Positions 1 to 7,958 of a stretch of 64,000 bases of DNA are shown one piece after another; the first letter of the stretch is position 1, and each line of letters opens with the position of its first letter. A program made the translations under genes and the position numbers. The notes beneath the pieces are model-generated. The model was given only the letters and a program-made list of their open reading frames with translations. It was not told where the DNA came from and made no database searches. The stretch comes from Pseudochelatococcus lubricantis (GTDB taxonomy: Bacteria > Pseudomonadota > Alphaproteobacteria > Rhizobiales > Beijerinckiaceae), in assembly GCF_011762225.1 (NCBI RefSeq), contig NZ_JAASQI010000003.1:434001-498000 (forward strand). The letters run 5' to 3'.

Positions 1-280
1 CATCATCGGCTTTCTGGAACCCGATTACGCCTTCTCCGGCGTGTGGAGCGTGCTGCCGATCATCGCGGCCATCTTCGGCGGCTACCGGACGACCTTCGGG
101 CCGATCGGCGGCGCGGTGATCATTTACCTGTTCGATCAGGTGGTCGCGAAATCCATCATTGCCGTCGGGCACCAGATCCTGCTCGGTTTCCTGCTCGCCG
201 CCATGATCCTGCTGGCGCCCAACGGGCTGCTGGGGCTGGCGGAACGTTTCCTGAAGGGGCGGCGCGATGCTGAAGCTTGA
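1..280 (+). CDS. livM: Branched-chain amino acid ABC transporter permease (LivM family), 3' part only
   Basis: The gene enters from the left edge, and only its last ~92 codons (reading from base 2) are visible. The peptide is hydrophobic with an IFGGYRTTFGPIGGAVIIYL stretch, which matches the conserved C-terminal part of LivM-type inner-membrane permeases (GG-x-GT-xx-GP-x-GA in the family), then one last membrane segment and a short basic tail. It overlaps the downstream ATPase gene by 14 bases, as expected for a liv operon. Substrate cannot be read from this fragment; Liv-type importers also carry aromatic acids, amides and urea. Confidence 0.9.
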   Translation, partial: IIGFLEPDYAFSGVWSVLPIIAAIFGGYRTTFGPIGGAVIIYLFDQVVAKSIIAVGHQILLGFLLAAMILLAPNGLLGLAERFLKGRRDAEA

Positions 281-977
281 AGGCGTTACCGTTCGTTTCG
301 GCGGTCTCACCGCCCTGCGCGACGTGTCGTTCTCCCTTGCGGAGGGGGAGATTCTCGGGCTGGTCGGACCTAACGGCGCCGGCAAGACGACACTGTTCAA
401 CACCATCTCCGGCCTCATTCAGCCGCAGGGACGCATCCTGCTGAAGGGTGTGGACGTCAACCGCCTGCCGTTGCACAAGCGCGCGCGGGCGGGCATCGGC
501 CGCACGTTCCAGATTCCGCAGCCGATGCACCATCTGACCGTGCGGGAGAATCTCGTCGTCGCGCAGGCGTTCGGCGCGGGGCGTCACGATCCCGGCCGGA
601 TCGACGAAATCCTCTCGTTCATGGAACTGGCCCGGCAGGCCGAGCGCAACGCTGCGACGGAACTCGCGCTGCAGGAGCTGAAGCGGCTTGAGATCGCCAA
701 GGCGCTGGCCATCGAGCCCAAGCTGCTGCTGCTCGACGAGGTGCTCGCCGGCCTCGAAAGCCAGGCCAAGCGCCAGTTCATGCTCAAGCTGAAAGAGCTT
801 CATTCGCACTTCGGCCTCACCATCGTGATCGTGGAACACGATATCGAGACGATCATGAACCTCTGCACGCGCGCGGTCGTGCTGAATTTCGGCCAGCTCA
901 TCGCCAACGGCACGCCGGAGGAAGTGTTCCGCGACCCGGCGGTGATCGAAAGTTACACGGGAGCCGCCCATGCTTGA
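267..977 (+). CDS. livG: ABC transporter ATP-binding protein, LivG family
   Basis: A 236-residue cytoplasmic ATPase of a Liv-type importer. Walker A is GPNGAGKTT near residue 32 and Walker B is LLLLDEVLAGL near residue 155, followed by the switch histidine in VIVEHD. The DEV-AGL variant of the usual DEP is common in this subfamily. The ABC signature is degenerate: LALQELKRLEI stands where LSxGxxRRLEI is expected. The start overlaps the end of the permease gene, and the 3' end overlaps livF by 8 bases, so translation is probably coupled. Confidence 0.93.
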   Translation: MLKLEGVTVRFGGLTALRDVSFSLAEGEILGLVGPNGAGKTTLFNTISGLIQPQGRILLKGVDVNRLPLHKRARAGIGRTFQIPQPMHHLTVRENLVVAQAFGAGRHDPGRIDEILSFMELARQAERNAATELALQELKRLEIAKALAIEPKLLLLDEVLAGLESQAKRQFMLKLKELHSHFGLTIVIVEHDIETIMNLCTRAVVLNFGQLIANGTPEEVFRDPAVIESYTGAAHA

Positions 978-1680
978 AATCAGACACCTGCGCTCCGGCT
1001 ACGGCCGCGTCACGGTGCTGTGGGACGTCTCGCTGACGTTCCGTGAAGGCACGTTGACCACGATCGTCGGGCCGAACGGAGCGGGCAAGACCACGCTGCT
1101 CAAGACGCTCGCCGGGCTCATCCCCTACGAGGGCGACATCCGGCTGGGCGGAGAGCCGCTGCGTGGCAAGGCCTGGGACCTCGCCGAACGCGGCATCATC
1201 CTCGTGCCGGAGGGGCGCATGGTTTTCCGCGACATGTCCGTGGAGGAAAACCTCAGCCTCGGCGCCTATCCGCGCCGCTGCCGGGCGGCGTTCGCCAGCA
1301 ATCTCGAACGGGTCTACTCGCTGTTTCCGCGCCTGAAGGAGCGCCACGGCCAGCTCGCCGGATCGCTTTCCGGCGGCGAGGCGCAGATGCTCGCCATCGG
1401 GCGGGGGTTGATGTCGATGCCACGCATCCTGCTGATCGACGAACCCTCCCTCGGCCTGGCGCCGGTGATCGTGAAGGAGGTGTTCGACATCATCCGCCGC
1501 CTGAAGGAGGAAGCGATCACCATCGTTCTCGTCGAGCAGAACACGCATATCGCGGTCGGCGTCGCCGACGACGTGCATCTGATGCGGTCGGGCCGCGTGC
1601 TGCTCAGCGAGCCGGCGGCGAACGTCGACCTCGACCGGCTGCACGATCTGTATCTGGCGCGGGAGGCTCAATCGGCATGA
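970..1680 (+). CDS. livF: ABC transporter ATP-binding protein, LivF family
   Basis: A 236-residue second ATPase of the same importer. It has Walker A GPNGAGKTTLLK (about residues 35-46), a canonical signature LSGGEAQMLAIGRGL, Walker B ILLIDEPSLGLAP and the switch histidine replaced by Gln in LVEQNTH, as is normal for LivF. It overlaps livG by 8 bases, and its stop overlaps the next start (ATGA), so the following enzyme gene belongs to the same transcript. Livs next to CoA-dependent catabolic genes usually import the substrate of those enzymes. Confidence 0.94.
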   Translation: MLEIRHLRSGYGRVTVLWDVSLTFREGTLTTIVGPNGAGKTTLLKTLAGLIPYEGDIRLGGEPLRGKAWDLAERGIILVPEGRMVFRDMSVEENLSLGAYPRRCRAAFASNLERVYSLFPRLKERHGQLAGSLSGGEAQMLAIGRGLMSMPRILLIDEPSLGLAPVIVKEVFDIIRRLKEEAITIVLVEQNTHIAVGVADDVHLMRSGRVLLSEPAANVDLDRLHDLYLAREAQSA

Positions 1681-2735
1681 CGGGGCCCTCTTCTCTTCCC
1701 CACGCCGCCGGCAGCCGGTTGCCCGCCGCGCTGCGCGGCCGCCTGTCGCTGCCCGTGATCGCCTCGCCCATGTTCATCGTGTCGAACCCGGACCTTGTGA
1801 TCGCCCAGTGCCTCGCCGGCATCGTCGGCTCGTTCCCGGCCCTCAACGCGCGGCCGACCGAGACGCTCGACGGCTGGATCGTCCGGATCACGGAGGCGCT
1901 GGAGGCGGCGCGGGCGGCCGATCCCGCCCGCCCGGTTGCCCCCTTCGCCGTCAACCAGATCGTGCACGGCTCGAACAGCCGTCTGGAGCACGATCTTGAG
2001 GTCTGCGTGCGCCGCCGGGTGCCGATCATCATCACCTCGTTGCGCCCGCCCGGCGACCTCGTGCGGCAGGTTCACGCCTACGGCGGTCTGGTTTTTCACG
2101 ACGTCACCACCGTCCGCCACGCCGAGAAGGCGCTTGAGGAAGGCGTCGACGGTCTCATCCTCGTCTGCGCGGGCGCGGGCGGTCATGCGGGCACGCTCAG
2201 CCCCTTCGCCCTCGTCGGCGAGGTGCGCCGCTTCTACGACGGGCCGCTCGCCCTGTCGGGGGCAATCACCTCCGGCGCGGCCATTCTGGCGGCGCAGGCC
2301 ATGGGCGCCGATCTCGCCTACATGGGTACGCGCTTCATCGCCACCCGCGAGGCCAACGCGGCCGATGACTACAAGGCGATGATCACCCGGTCGAGTGCGC
2401 AGGACATCGTCTACACGCCGTTCTTCACCGGCGTTCCGGGCAATTATCTGCGGCCCAGCATCGTCGCGCAGGGTCTCGACCCCGATGACCTGCCCGCTTC
2501 CGACAAGAGCCGGATGGACTTCGGTCCCGGCCGCAGCGCCAAGGCGTGGCGTGACATCTGGGGCGCGGGACAGGGTGTCGGCACGATAGACGACGTCCCG
2601 CCCGCCGCCGATGTCGTGGCGCGGCTGCGGCGCGAGTACGCGGCGGCGCTCCGGCAGGTGCACGGCGCCGCGGCCTCCTATGTCGATGCCGCCGATCATC
2701 CGGCCGGCAACGGAGAATTTCAGGAGCCTTCATGA
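1677..2735 (+). CDS. Nitronate monooxygenase-like FMN oxidoreductase (2-nitropropane dioxygenase family)
   Basis: A 352-residue TIM-barrel flavoprotein. The N-terminal LSLPVIASPMFIVS strand and the GAGGHAG motif (residues 166-172, catalytic-type His170) are hallmarks of the nitronate monooxygenase / NAD(P)H-dependent flavin oxidoreductase family, with a GALALSGAIT-like phosphate-binding region and MGADLAYMGTRFIAT later. The true substrate in many members is unknown, and here the CoA-transferase and crotonase nearby suggest a role in an acyl-CoA pathway rather than nitroalkane detoxification. It overlaps livF and the downstream crotonase gene by 4 bases each. Confidence 0.85.
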   Translation: MTGPSSLPHAAGSRLPAALRGRLSLPVIASPMFIVSNPDLVIAQCLAGIVGSFPALNARPTETLDGWIVRITEALEAARAADPARPVAPFAVNQIVHGSNSRLEHDLEVCVRRRVPIIITSLRPPGDLVRQVHAYGGLVFHDVTTVRHAEKALEEGVDGLILVCAGAGGHAGTLSPFALVGEVRRFYDGPLALSGAITSGAAILAAQAMGADLAYMGTRFIATREANAADDYKAMITRSSAQDIVYTPFFTGVPGNYLRPSIVAQGLDPDDLPASDKSRMDFGPGRSAKAWRDIWGAGQGVGTIDDVPPAADVVARLRREYAAALRQVHGAAASYVDAADHPAGNGEFQEPS

Positions 2736-3508
2736 CAGCTACCGTTCTCGCCAGCGCTCCCGCGAGCGGCGTCCGCCTGCTCACCATCTCCCGTCCGGAG
2801 CGCCGCAACGCGCTCGACCGCTCAACCTATGCCCTGCTCGGCGCGTCGCTGGCGGAGGCTGACCGTGATGCGTCGGTTGCCGCCATCGTCCTCACCGGAG
2901 CCGGCAATTGCTTCACCAGCGGCAACGACATCGCGGATTTCCGGACCGACGACACGCAGGACGCGGAAGCGCCGACGGAGCCGGCTGCCGCCGTTTCCAG
3001 TCCCGGCCTGTCGTTCCTGCGCGATCTCGTCGGCGTGTCGAAGCCGGTCATCGCGGCGGTAGAGGGTTTCGCTGTCGGAATCGGCACGACGTTGCTCCTG
3101 CATTGCGATCTCGCCTATGCGGGGCAAGGCGCGCGGTTCCGGCTGCCGTTCGTGCGCCTGGGCCTCTGCCCGGAAGGATCGTCCACCTATCTGCTGCCGT
3201 TGCTCGCCGGGCAGAAGCTGGCGTCGGAACTGCTGCTGATCGGGGACGAGTTCCCGGCCCGGGTCGCGGCGCAGGCGGGCATCGTCAACGCCGTCACCGA
3301 GGACGGGCAATCGCTGGAAACCGCCATCGAGAAAGCCGCACGCATCGCCGCACTCTCCCCGGAGGCTGTCCTGGCAACCAAGAAACTGTTGAGACGCGGA
3401 TACGCAACCGCTATCTCTGAAACGCTCGAAGAGGAAGCGCGCCATTTCCATGCCTTGCGGCGGAGCGAAGCGGCACAGCAAGCTTTCAGGGCATTTCTGT
3501 CACGATGA
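2732..3508 (+). CDS. Enoyl-CoA hydratase/isomerase family protein (crotonase)
   Basis: A 258-residue crotonase-fold enzyme. The first oxyanion-hole segment is GNCFTSGNDIADF (residues 58-70) and the second is EGFAVGIGTTLLLHCD (111-126). A glutamate is present in LCPEGSS (Glu148), the position used for catalysis in hydratases. The insert between residues 70 and 92 is Ala/Pro rich. It probably hydrates or isomerises a CoA thioester made by the CoA-transferase encoded at 4379. It overlaps its neighbours by 4 bases on both sides. Confidence 0.88.
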   Translation: MTATVLASAPASGVRLLTISRPERRNALDRSTYALLGASLAEADRDASVAAIVLTGAGNCFTSGNDIADFRTDDTQDAEAPTEPAAAVSSPGLSFLRDLVGVSKPVIAAVEGFAVGIGTTLLLHCDLAYAGQGARFRLPFVRLGLCPEGSSTYLLPLLAGQKLASELLLIGDEFPARVAAQAGIVNAVTEDGQSLETAIEKAARIAALSPEAVLATKKLLRRGYATAISETLEEEARHFHALRRSEAAQQAFRAFLSR

Positions 3509-4329
3509 GAACCTCTCTTTCCGCGACCAACATGACTGAACCCGACGACATCGACGCCCCGGAAACAAAGGGCGACAGGCATTTCGTCACCGCGCTGGCG
3601 CGCGGCCTCGACGTGATCGCGTGCTTTCGCCGCGGTGAGACGTTTCTGGGCAACAACGATATCGCCGAACGCTGCAAGCTGCCGCGCTCCACGGTCTCGC
3701 GGCTGACCTATACGCTGACGAAGCTCGGCTATCTGCATTACAAGGAGGATATCGGCAAGTACCGTCTGGGTACAGCGCTGATGGCCATCGGCTCGACGGC
3801 GCTCGGCGGCCTCGATGTGCGCCGCGTCGCCCGCGAATCGCTGACCGATCTCGCCAATTTCTCCAATGCCTCGGTCGGTCTGGGCGTGCGCGAGCGCCTG
3901 ACGATGCGCTACGTGGAAAGCATGCGCGGCCCCGCCGCCATCTCGTTGAACATCGACGTCGGCTACCGGCATTCGATCGCCCGCAGCTCGATGGGGCGCG
4001 CCTATATCGCGGTGTGCTCCGAGCGCGAGCGGCGGCAGATATTCGAGGAACTGCAGGATTACGATCCTGAAACATGGCCGCGCAAGCGGGAAGGCATTGA
4101 ACGGGCGCTGCAGGAGTACCAGGAACTCGGTTGCTGCTGCTCCTTCGGCGACTGGCTGAAGGAAGTCAGCGCCATCGCGGTCGGCTTTCGTCCGGGCGGC
4201 GGGTTGCCGCCGATGGCGATCAACTGCGGCGGCCCCACCATCCTGGTACCGCGCGAATTTCTGCTGAGCGAGGTGCGCCCGCGCCTGATCGAGGTTGCCC
4301 GCAACCTCGAAGGCGTAATGGGCGCCTGA
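3505..4329 (+). CDS. IclR family transcriptional regulator
   Basis: A 274-residue regulator with a winged HTH (about residues 28-90, including NNDIAERCKLPRSTVSRLTYTLTKLGYL) and a C-terminal IclR effector-binding domain. It is co-transcribed with the enzymes it most likely controls: its ATG overlaps the stop of the crotonase gene. A second in-frame ATG at 3532 is possible, but the ATGA overlap supports 3505. IclR proteins of the Pca/Pob type sense aromatic or carboxylic-acid intermediates; the ligand here is unknown. Confidence 0.9.
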   Translation: MRTSLSATNMTEPDDIDAPETKGDRHFVTALARGLDVIACFRRGETFLGNNDIAERCKLPRSTVSRLTYTLTKLGYLHYKEDIGKYRLGTALMAIGSTALGGLDVRRVARESLTDLANFSNASVGLGVRERLTMRYVESMRGPAAISLNIDVGYRHSIARSSMGRAYIAVCSERERRQIFEELQDYDPETWPRKREGIERALQEYQELGCCCSFGDWLKEVSAIAVGFRPGGGLPPMAINCGGPTILVPREFLLSEVRPRLIEVARNLEGVMGA

Positions 4330-4378
4330 CGGCAGCCCGAAAGCAGCGGCCACAACATATATTCAAGGAAACGCCACG

Positions 4379-5521
4379 ATGACGCATTCACCAGCCCTTC
4401 CGCTCAATGGCATCCGGGTGCTCGATATGTCGCGCGTGCTCGCCGGGCCCTGGTGCAGCATGATCCTCGGCGACCTTGGCGCGGACGTGACCAAGATCGA
4501 GCATCCCGTGCGCGGCGACGACACGCGCGACTGGGGCCTGCGGACGGGCGAGACGACGACGGCGTATTTCGACAGCGTGAACCGCAACAAGACGTCCATC
4601 AGCATCGATCTCGCCACGCCCGAAGGCCGCGACACGGTGCTGGCGCTCGCCGCGCAGGCCGACGTGGTCGTGCAGAACTTCAAGACAGGCGGCGCCGACA
4701 GGCTCGGACTGGGATACGAGGCGCTGCGCGCCGTCAACCCGCGCATCGTCTATTGCACCATCTCGGGCTATCCTTCGGACGGCCCCGAGGCGGAGCGCCC
4801 GGGCTACGATCTCGTCGTGCAGGGCGAAGCCGGACTGATGGCCATGAACGGGGAGCCGGATCAGGAACGCCTTAAGTTCGGCGTCGCCATCGTCGATATC
4901 ACGACCGGCCAATACGCGGCGCAGGCGGTTCTAGCCGCCCTGTACGAGCGCGAGAAAACCGGCCGCGGGCGGCATATCTCGCTCAACCTCTTCGATTGCG
5001 GCACGTCGCTGACGTCCTACTACGGACTTGAGGCGCTGGCCATGCAGAAGGACCCGCCCCGCTACGGCAACGCCCATCCCTCCATCATGCCCTACGGCGT
5101 CTTTTCCGCCGCCGACGGCCCGATCGTCATCACCGTCGGCAACAACGCCCAGTTCCAGCGGTTCTGCGATCACGTCATCCACCGGCCGGACATCGCCGCC
5201 GATCCGCGTTTCGCCACCAATCTCGACCGCGCCCGAAACCGCGAGGAACTCGCCCCGCTGCTCAAGGCGGAAATCGCCAGCCACACCCGTGGGGAACTGA
5301 CCGGGCGGCTGCGCGCGCAGGGCATCCCCTGCGGAGAGGTGCTCGGGCTTCTGGAGGCGTTGACGTCTCCCCGGGCCGAAAACGCCGGCGTTGTCGCCAG
5401 CCGGGACAATCCGGACGGCACGGTCTCCCGCGTGCTGGCGCCTCCCTTCCGCCTCGACGGCAAGCGGGTGCCCGTCAGACACATGCCGCCGCCGCTGTCG
5501 CGGGAAGATCACGGGATCTGA
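4379..5521 (+). CDS. CaiB/BaiF family CoA-transferase (class III)
   Basis: A 380-residue class III CoA-transferase. The N-terminal GIRVLDMSRVLAGPWCSMILGD segment, the VNRNKTSISIDL motif and the aspartate in AIVDITTG (Asp173, the residue that forms the acyl anhydride in this family) are all present. It would move CoA from a donor thioester to an organic acid, providing substrate for the crotonase upstream. An AAGGAAA ribosome site lies 7 bases before the ATG. It starts 49 bases after the IclR gene and ends at a clear terminator. Confidence 0.92.
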   Translation: MTHSPALPLNGIRVLDMSRVLAGPWCSMILGDLGADVTKIEHPVRGDDTRDWGLRTGETTTAYFDSVNRNKTSISIDLATPEGRDTVLALAAQADVVVQNFKTGGADRLGLGYEALRAVNPRIVYCTISGYPSDGPEAERPGYDLVVQGEAGLMAMNGEPDQERLKFGVAIVDITTGQYAAQAVLAALYEREKTGRGRHISLNLFDCGTSLTSYYGLEALAMQKDPPRYGNAHPSIMPYGVFSAADGPIVITVGNNAQFQRFCDHVIHRPDIAADPRFATNLDRARNREELAPLLKAEIASHTRGELTGRLRAQGIPCGEVLGLLEALTSPRAENAGVVASRDNPDGTVSRVLAPPFRLDGKRVPVRHMPPPLSREDHGI

Positions 5522-5525
5522 GAGA

Positions 5526-5564
5526 GCCGGGCGGATCAAGAGACGCGACGATCCGCCGGTTTTC
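5526..5564 (+). terminator. Rho-independent terminator after the liv/CoA-transferase operon
   Basis: Arms GGCGGATC (5530-5537) and GATCCGCC (5550-5557) form an 8-bp GC-rich stem with a 12-base loop, followed by GGTTTTC. It sits between convergent genes ending at 5521 (+) and 5569 (-), and its T-run is on the + strand. Confidence 0.75.
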
Positions 5565-5568
5565 GGCC

Positions 5569-6840
5569 TCAGCCTGCGATGAGGATCGCGCGCAGGTCGT
5601 TGACGTTCGTCAGTGTCGGCCCTGTCACGACGAGGTCGCCGACCGCCTCGAAAAGGCTGTAGCTGTCGTGCCGTGCCAGAACGGCGGCGGGGTCGAGCCC
5701 GGCGGCGAGCGCGCGCTGCCATGAATCGGGCGCAACGATCGCACCGGCGGCATCCTCCGTGCCATCGATGCCGTCGGTGTCGCCGGCAAGCGCCCAGATG
5801 CCGGGATCGCCCTTCAGGGCAATCAGCATACCCAGCAGAAACGCGGTGTTGCGGCCGCCCCGGCCCGCAGGCCCGTTGCCGATACTCACCGTCGTTTCCC
5901 CGCCCGAGAGCAGCACGGCGGGTGGCGCCGCCGGCTCGCCGTGGCGTCGCACGGACCGGGCGATGCCGGCCATGGCGGTCCCCAGTTCACGCGCTTCGCC
6001 CTCCAGCGCGTCGCCCAGAATGACCGGCGTCAGGCCCTCCGCGCGCGCTGCCTCCGCCGCCGCGCGCAACGCCAGAACGGGCGTTGCGATGAGCCGGTAA
6101 TCCAGCCGCCCGCCCTCCCGTGGCGTGCCGCCGCCGCTTCCGGCGAGCAAAGGCACCAGATGCGCCGGCAGATCGCCCGCCACACGCGCCACGAACGCGC
6201 CGATATCCGGCTCTTCTGCACCCACAGGCACTGTTGGCCCCGAGGCGATGGTGAGCGGATCGTCGCCGGGCACGTCGGAAATGGCGAGCGTCACCAACCG
6301 CGCCGGCGCAGCTGCCGCGGCAAGCTTGCCGCCCTTGATGGCGGAAAGGCGGCGGCGCACGGCATTCATCAGGCCGATATCGGCGCCGGAAGCCAGCAGC
6401 AGGCGGTTGACCGCGCGCTTGTCGGCGAGCGTCACGCCCTCCACCGGCAACGCCAGCAGGGACGAGCCGCCCCCCGAAATCAGCGCGAGGACGAGATCGT
6501 CCGGACCCAGACCCTGCACAGCCGCAAGAATACGCCGCGCGGCACGTTCGCTATTCTCGTCCGGCACCGGATGCGCGGCCTCGACAACCTCGACCTGCCG
6601 CGTCGCCGCGGCGTGGCCGTAGCGCGTCACCACGACGCCGCTCAACGGCACATCGGGCCATGCCTCCTCGACGGCCTGCGCCATCAGGGCAGACGCCTTG
6701 CCCGCGCCGACCACCACGCAACGGCCCTTCGGACGCTCCGGCAGATGCGCGGCCAGAACACGCCGCGGATCGGCGCTGGAGACACCGGCATCGAAAAGCC
6801 TGCGAAGGACGCGGCGCGCCCGTGTGTCGGTCCATTCCAT
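5569..6840 (-). CDS. Glycerate 2-kinase (MOFRL family; also annotated hydroxypyruvate reductase TtuD)
   Basis: A 423-residue protein of the glycerate 2-kinase/MOFRL family: DUF4147-like N-terminal half with GKASALMAQAVEE and LVLALISGGGSSLLALPVEG (phosphate-binding GGGSS), and C-terminal LLSGGETTVSI and ALAGDTDGIDGTEDAAGA. It phosphorylates D-glycerate to 2-phosphoglycerate, linking glyoxylate/tartronate metabolism to glycolysis. The ATG at 6840 is preceded by AGAGGGGGAG; an in-frame extension to 6930 lacks such a site. It fits with the D-glycerate dehydrogenase at 24280 and the GhrA-like reductase at 59486. Older databases mislabel the family as hydroxypyruvate reductase. Confidence 0.9.
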   Translation of the reverse strand: MEWTDTRARRVLRRLFDAGVSSADPRRVLAAHLPERPKGRCVVVGAGKASALMAQAVEEAWPDVPLSGVVVTRYGHAAATRQVEVVEAAHPVPDENSERAARRILAAVQGLGPDDLVLALISGGGSSLLALPVEGVTLADKRAVNRLLLASGADIGLMNAVRRRLSAIKGGKLAAAAAPARLVTLAISDVPGDDPLTIASGPTVPVGAEEPDIGAFVARVAGDLPAHLVPLLAGSGGGTPREGGRLDYRLIATPVLALRAAAEAARAEGLTPVILGDALEGEARELGTAMAGIARSVRRHGEPAAPPAVLLSGGETTVSIGNGPAGRGGRNTAFLLGMLIALKGDPGIWALAGDTDGIDGTEDAAGAIVAPDSWQRALAAGLDPAAVLARHDSYSLFEAVGDLVVTGPTLTNVNDLRAILIAG

Positions 6841-7512
6841 GAAAACTCCCCCTCTCTTGCCTGCATTTGCCGGCAGTATTCTCCGGTTCTCGATGTCCCA
6901 TTCGCCGGTATATGTGGCATCCATAATCAAAATCGATGCCGTCGGCCGACGTATTCTGCCCGCCCGCCAGAGAAACGGCTGGCCGCCAAGGTCCGCCGTT
7001 CACCCTCCACCTGCCTGCGCCAGGTCGGGATGCTGGCTACAGAATGGCCATTTCTTTCCCCGGCCAGGTGGCAGATACATCGAATCGCTCTTTGCGCACT
7101 GTATCGAACGGTGTAAGCGTTTGACAGAACAGCCGCAATGAGAACCGGCGCGACTATCGGCGGCAACCAGCAGATGGCGGACAGTTCCCGACGGAGATAA
7201 TCACGGCAAGATTTCCATAAGGTTTTGATATGCTTTCGGACTTTTGAGCCTTCTCGGCAATTGGTGGGTTCGGGCGTCCTTAGCGGGAGACTGGGGGCTA
7301 TCTCTGACTATAGAGTGCTGCTTTCGTGCGCATCGCGCCCGCAACCGCGAAGTTCATCTTGAAGCGAAGCGCGTCGGTTGCCGACGCACTTTGCTCACAA
7401 ATATTAATCCTTCACTGCGGTGCCTCGCCATCAGGTTCCAGGAACTAGCCGGAATCTTCGCCGCTGAGAACATACCGAACGGGAAGTCGCCGGCCCTCTT
7501 CGCGGGCATGAC
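6841..7512. other. Intergenic, left part of degraded island; no gene recognised
   Basis: About 670 bases between the start of the glycerate kinase gene and the first recognisable trb remnant. The first 60-100 bases should hold the kinase promoter. From about 7090 on, composition becomes irregular and short frames on both strands match nothing I recognise. It may be eroded mobile-element DNA. An open frame beginning at 7244 runs through here into the trbE-like remnant, but its first ~90 codons have no family features. Confidence 0.5.
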
Positions 7513-7884
7513 GCCATCTGGCTTGGCTCTCCCCGGACACGCCTATACGAACGCCCCACAATCGCCAGTCTCGACGCTCAATCTCACCCACCTGATTCCG
7601 CTTTCAGCGGTTTGGGCGGGACCGGAACAGGGTGAGCATTTCAGCGCGCTCCCGCTATTTTCGGCGAGATCGAAGGCTCGACCCGGTTCCGCTTTAGCCG
7701 CCACGTCGGCAACGTGGGCCAGACTCTCGTCGTCGGCCCGACGGTGGGGGCAAGTTGGTGCTGCTCGCCCTCATGGCACCGCAGAGCCGCCGCGCAGGTC
7801 TTAGCTTTCGATTTCGGCGGCAGTAATATCTCACCTACTATCATCGAAAACTGCCCGACGCGGCTCCCGCTGTCGAAGGAGTAG
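7513..7884 (+). pseudogene. trbE: Degraded trbE/virB4-like conjugation ATPase remnant
   Basis: Three blocks of a TrbE (VirB4-type type IV secretion ATPase) can be read across frameshifts. The first block, 7513-7660, reads SGLALPGHAYTN then STLNLTHLIPLSAVWAGPE. The second, from 7663 in another frame, reads GEIEGSTRFRFSRHVGNVGQ and TLVVGPT, the start of Walker A. A third, from 7749, gives GKLVLLALMAPQ, the rest of Walker A one frame away, then AQVLAFDFGGS. The frame ends with PTIIENCPTRLPLSKE and a TAG at 7882-7884. TIIENCPTR belongs far downstream in TrbE, so a large internal deletion joined it to the Walker A region. These assignments rest on remembered family motifs. Confidence 0.78.
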
Positions 7885-7958
7885 GCCATCAAACTGCAGC
7901 CCACCGCCGAATATTGACGGTTTTGCCAAATCCATACAGGCCAAACCGTGCTCTAAAC

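Noticed and set aside
7255-7280. GTGGGTTCG near 7266 as an attachment-site copy of the tRNA-Ser T-arm
   Set aside because: Only 9 bases match and the orientation is opposite to that needed for a direct att repeat with the tRNA 3' end at 11655.
7244-7804. An intact-looking 186-codon frame on the + strand
   Set aside because: Its second half is the trbE-like remnant and its end reads out of frame through the remnant, so it is not a functional gene.
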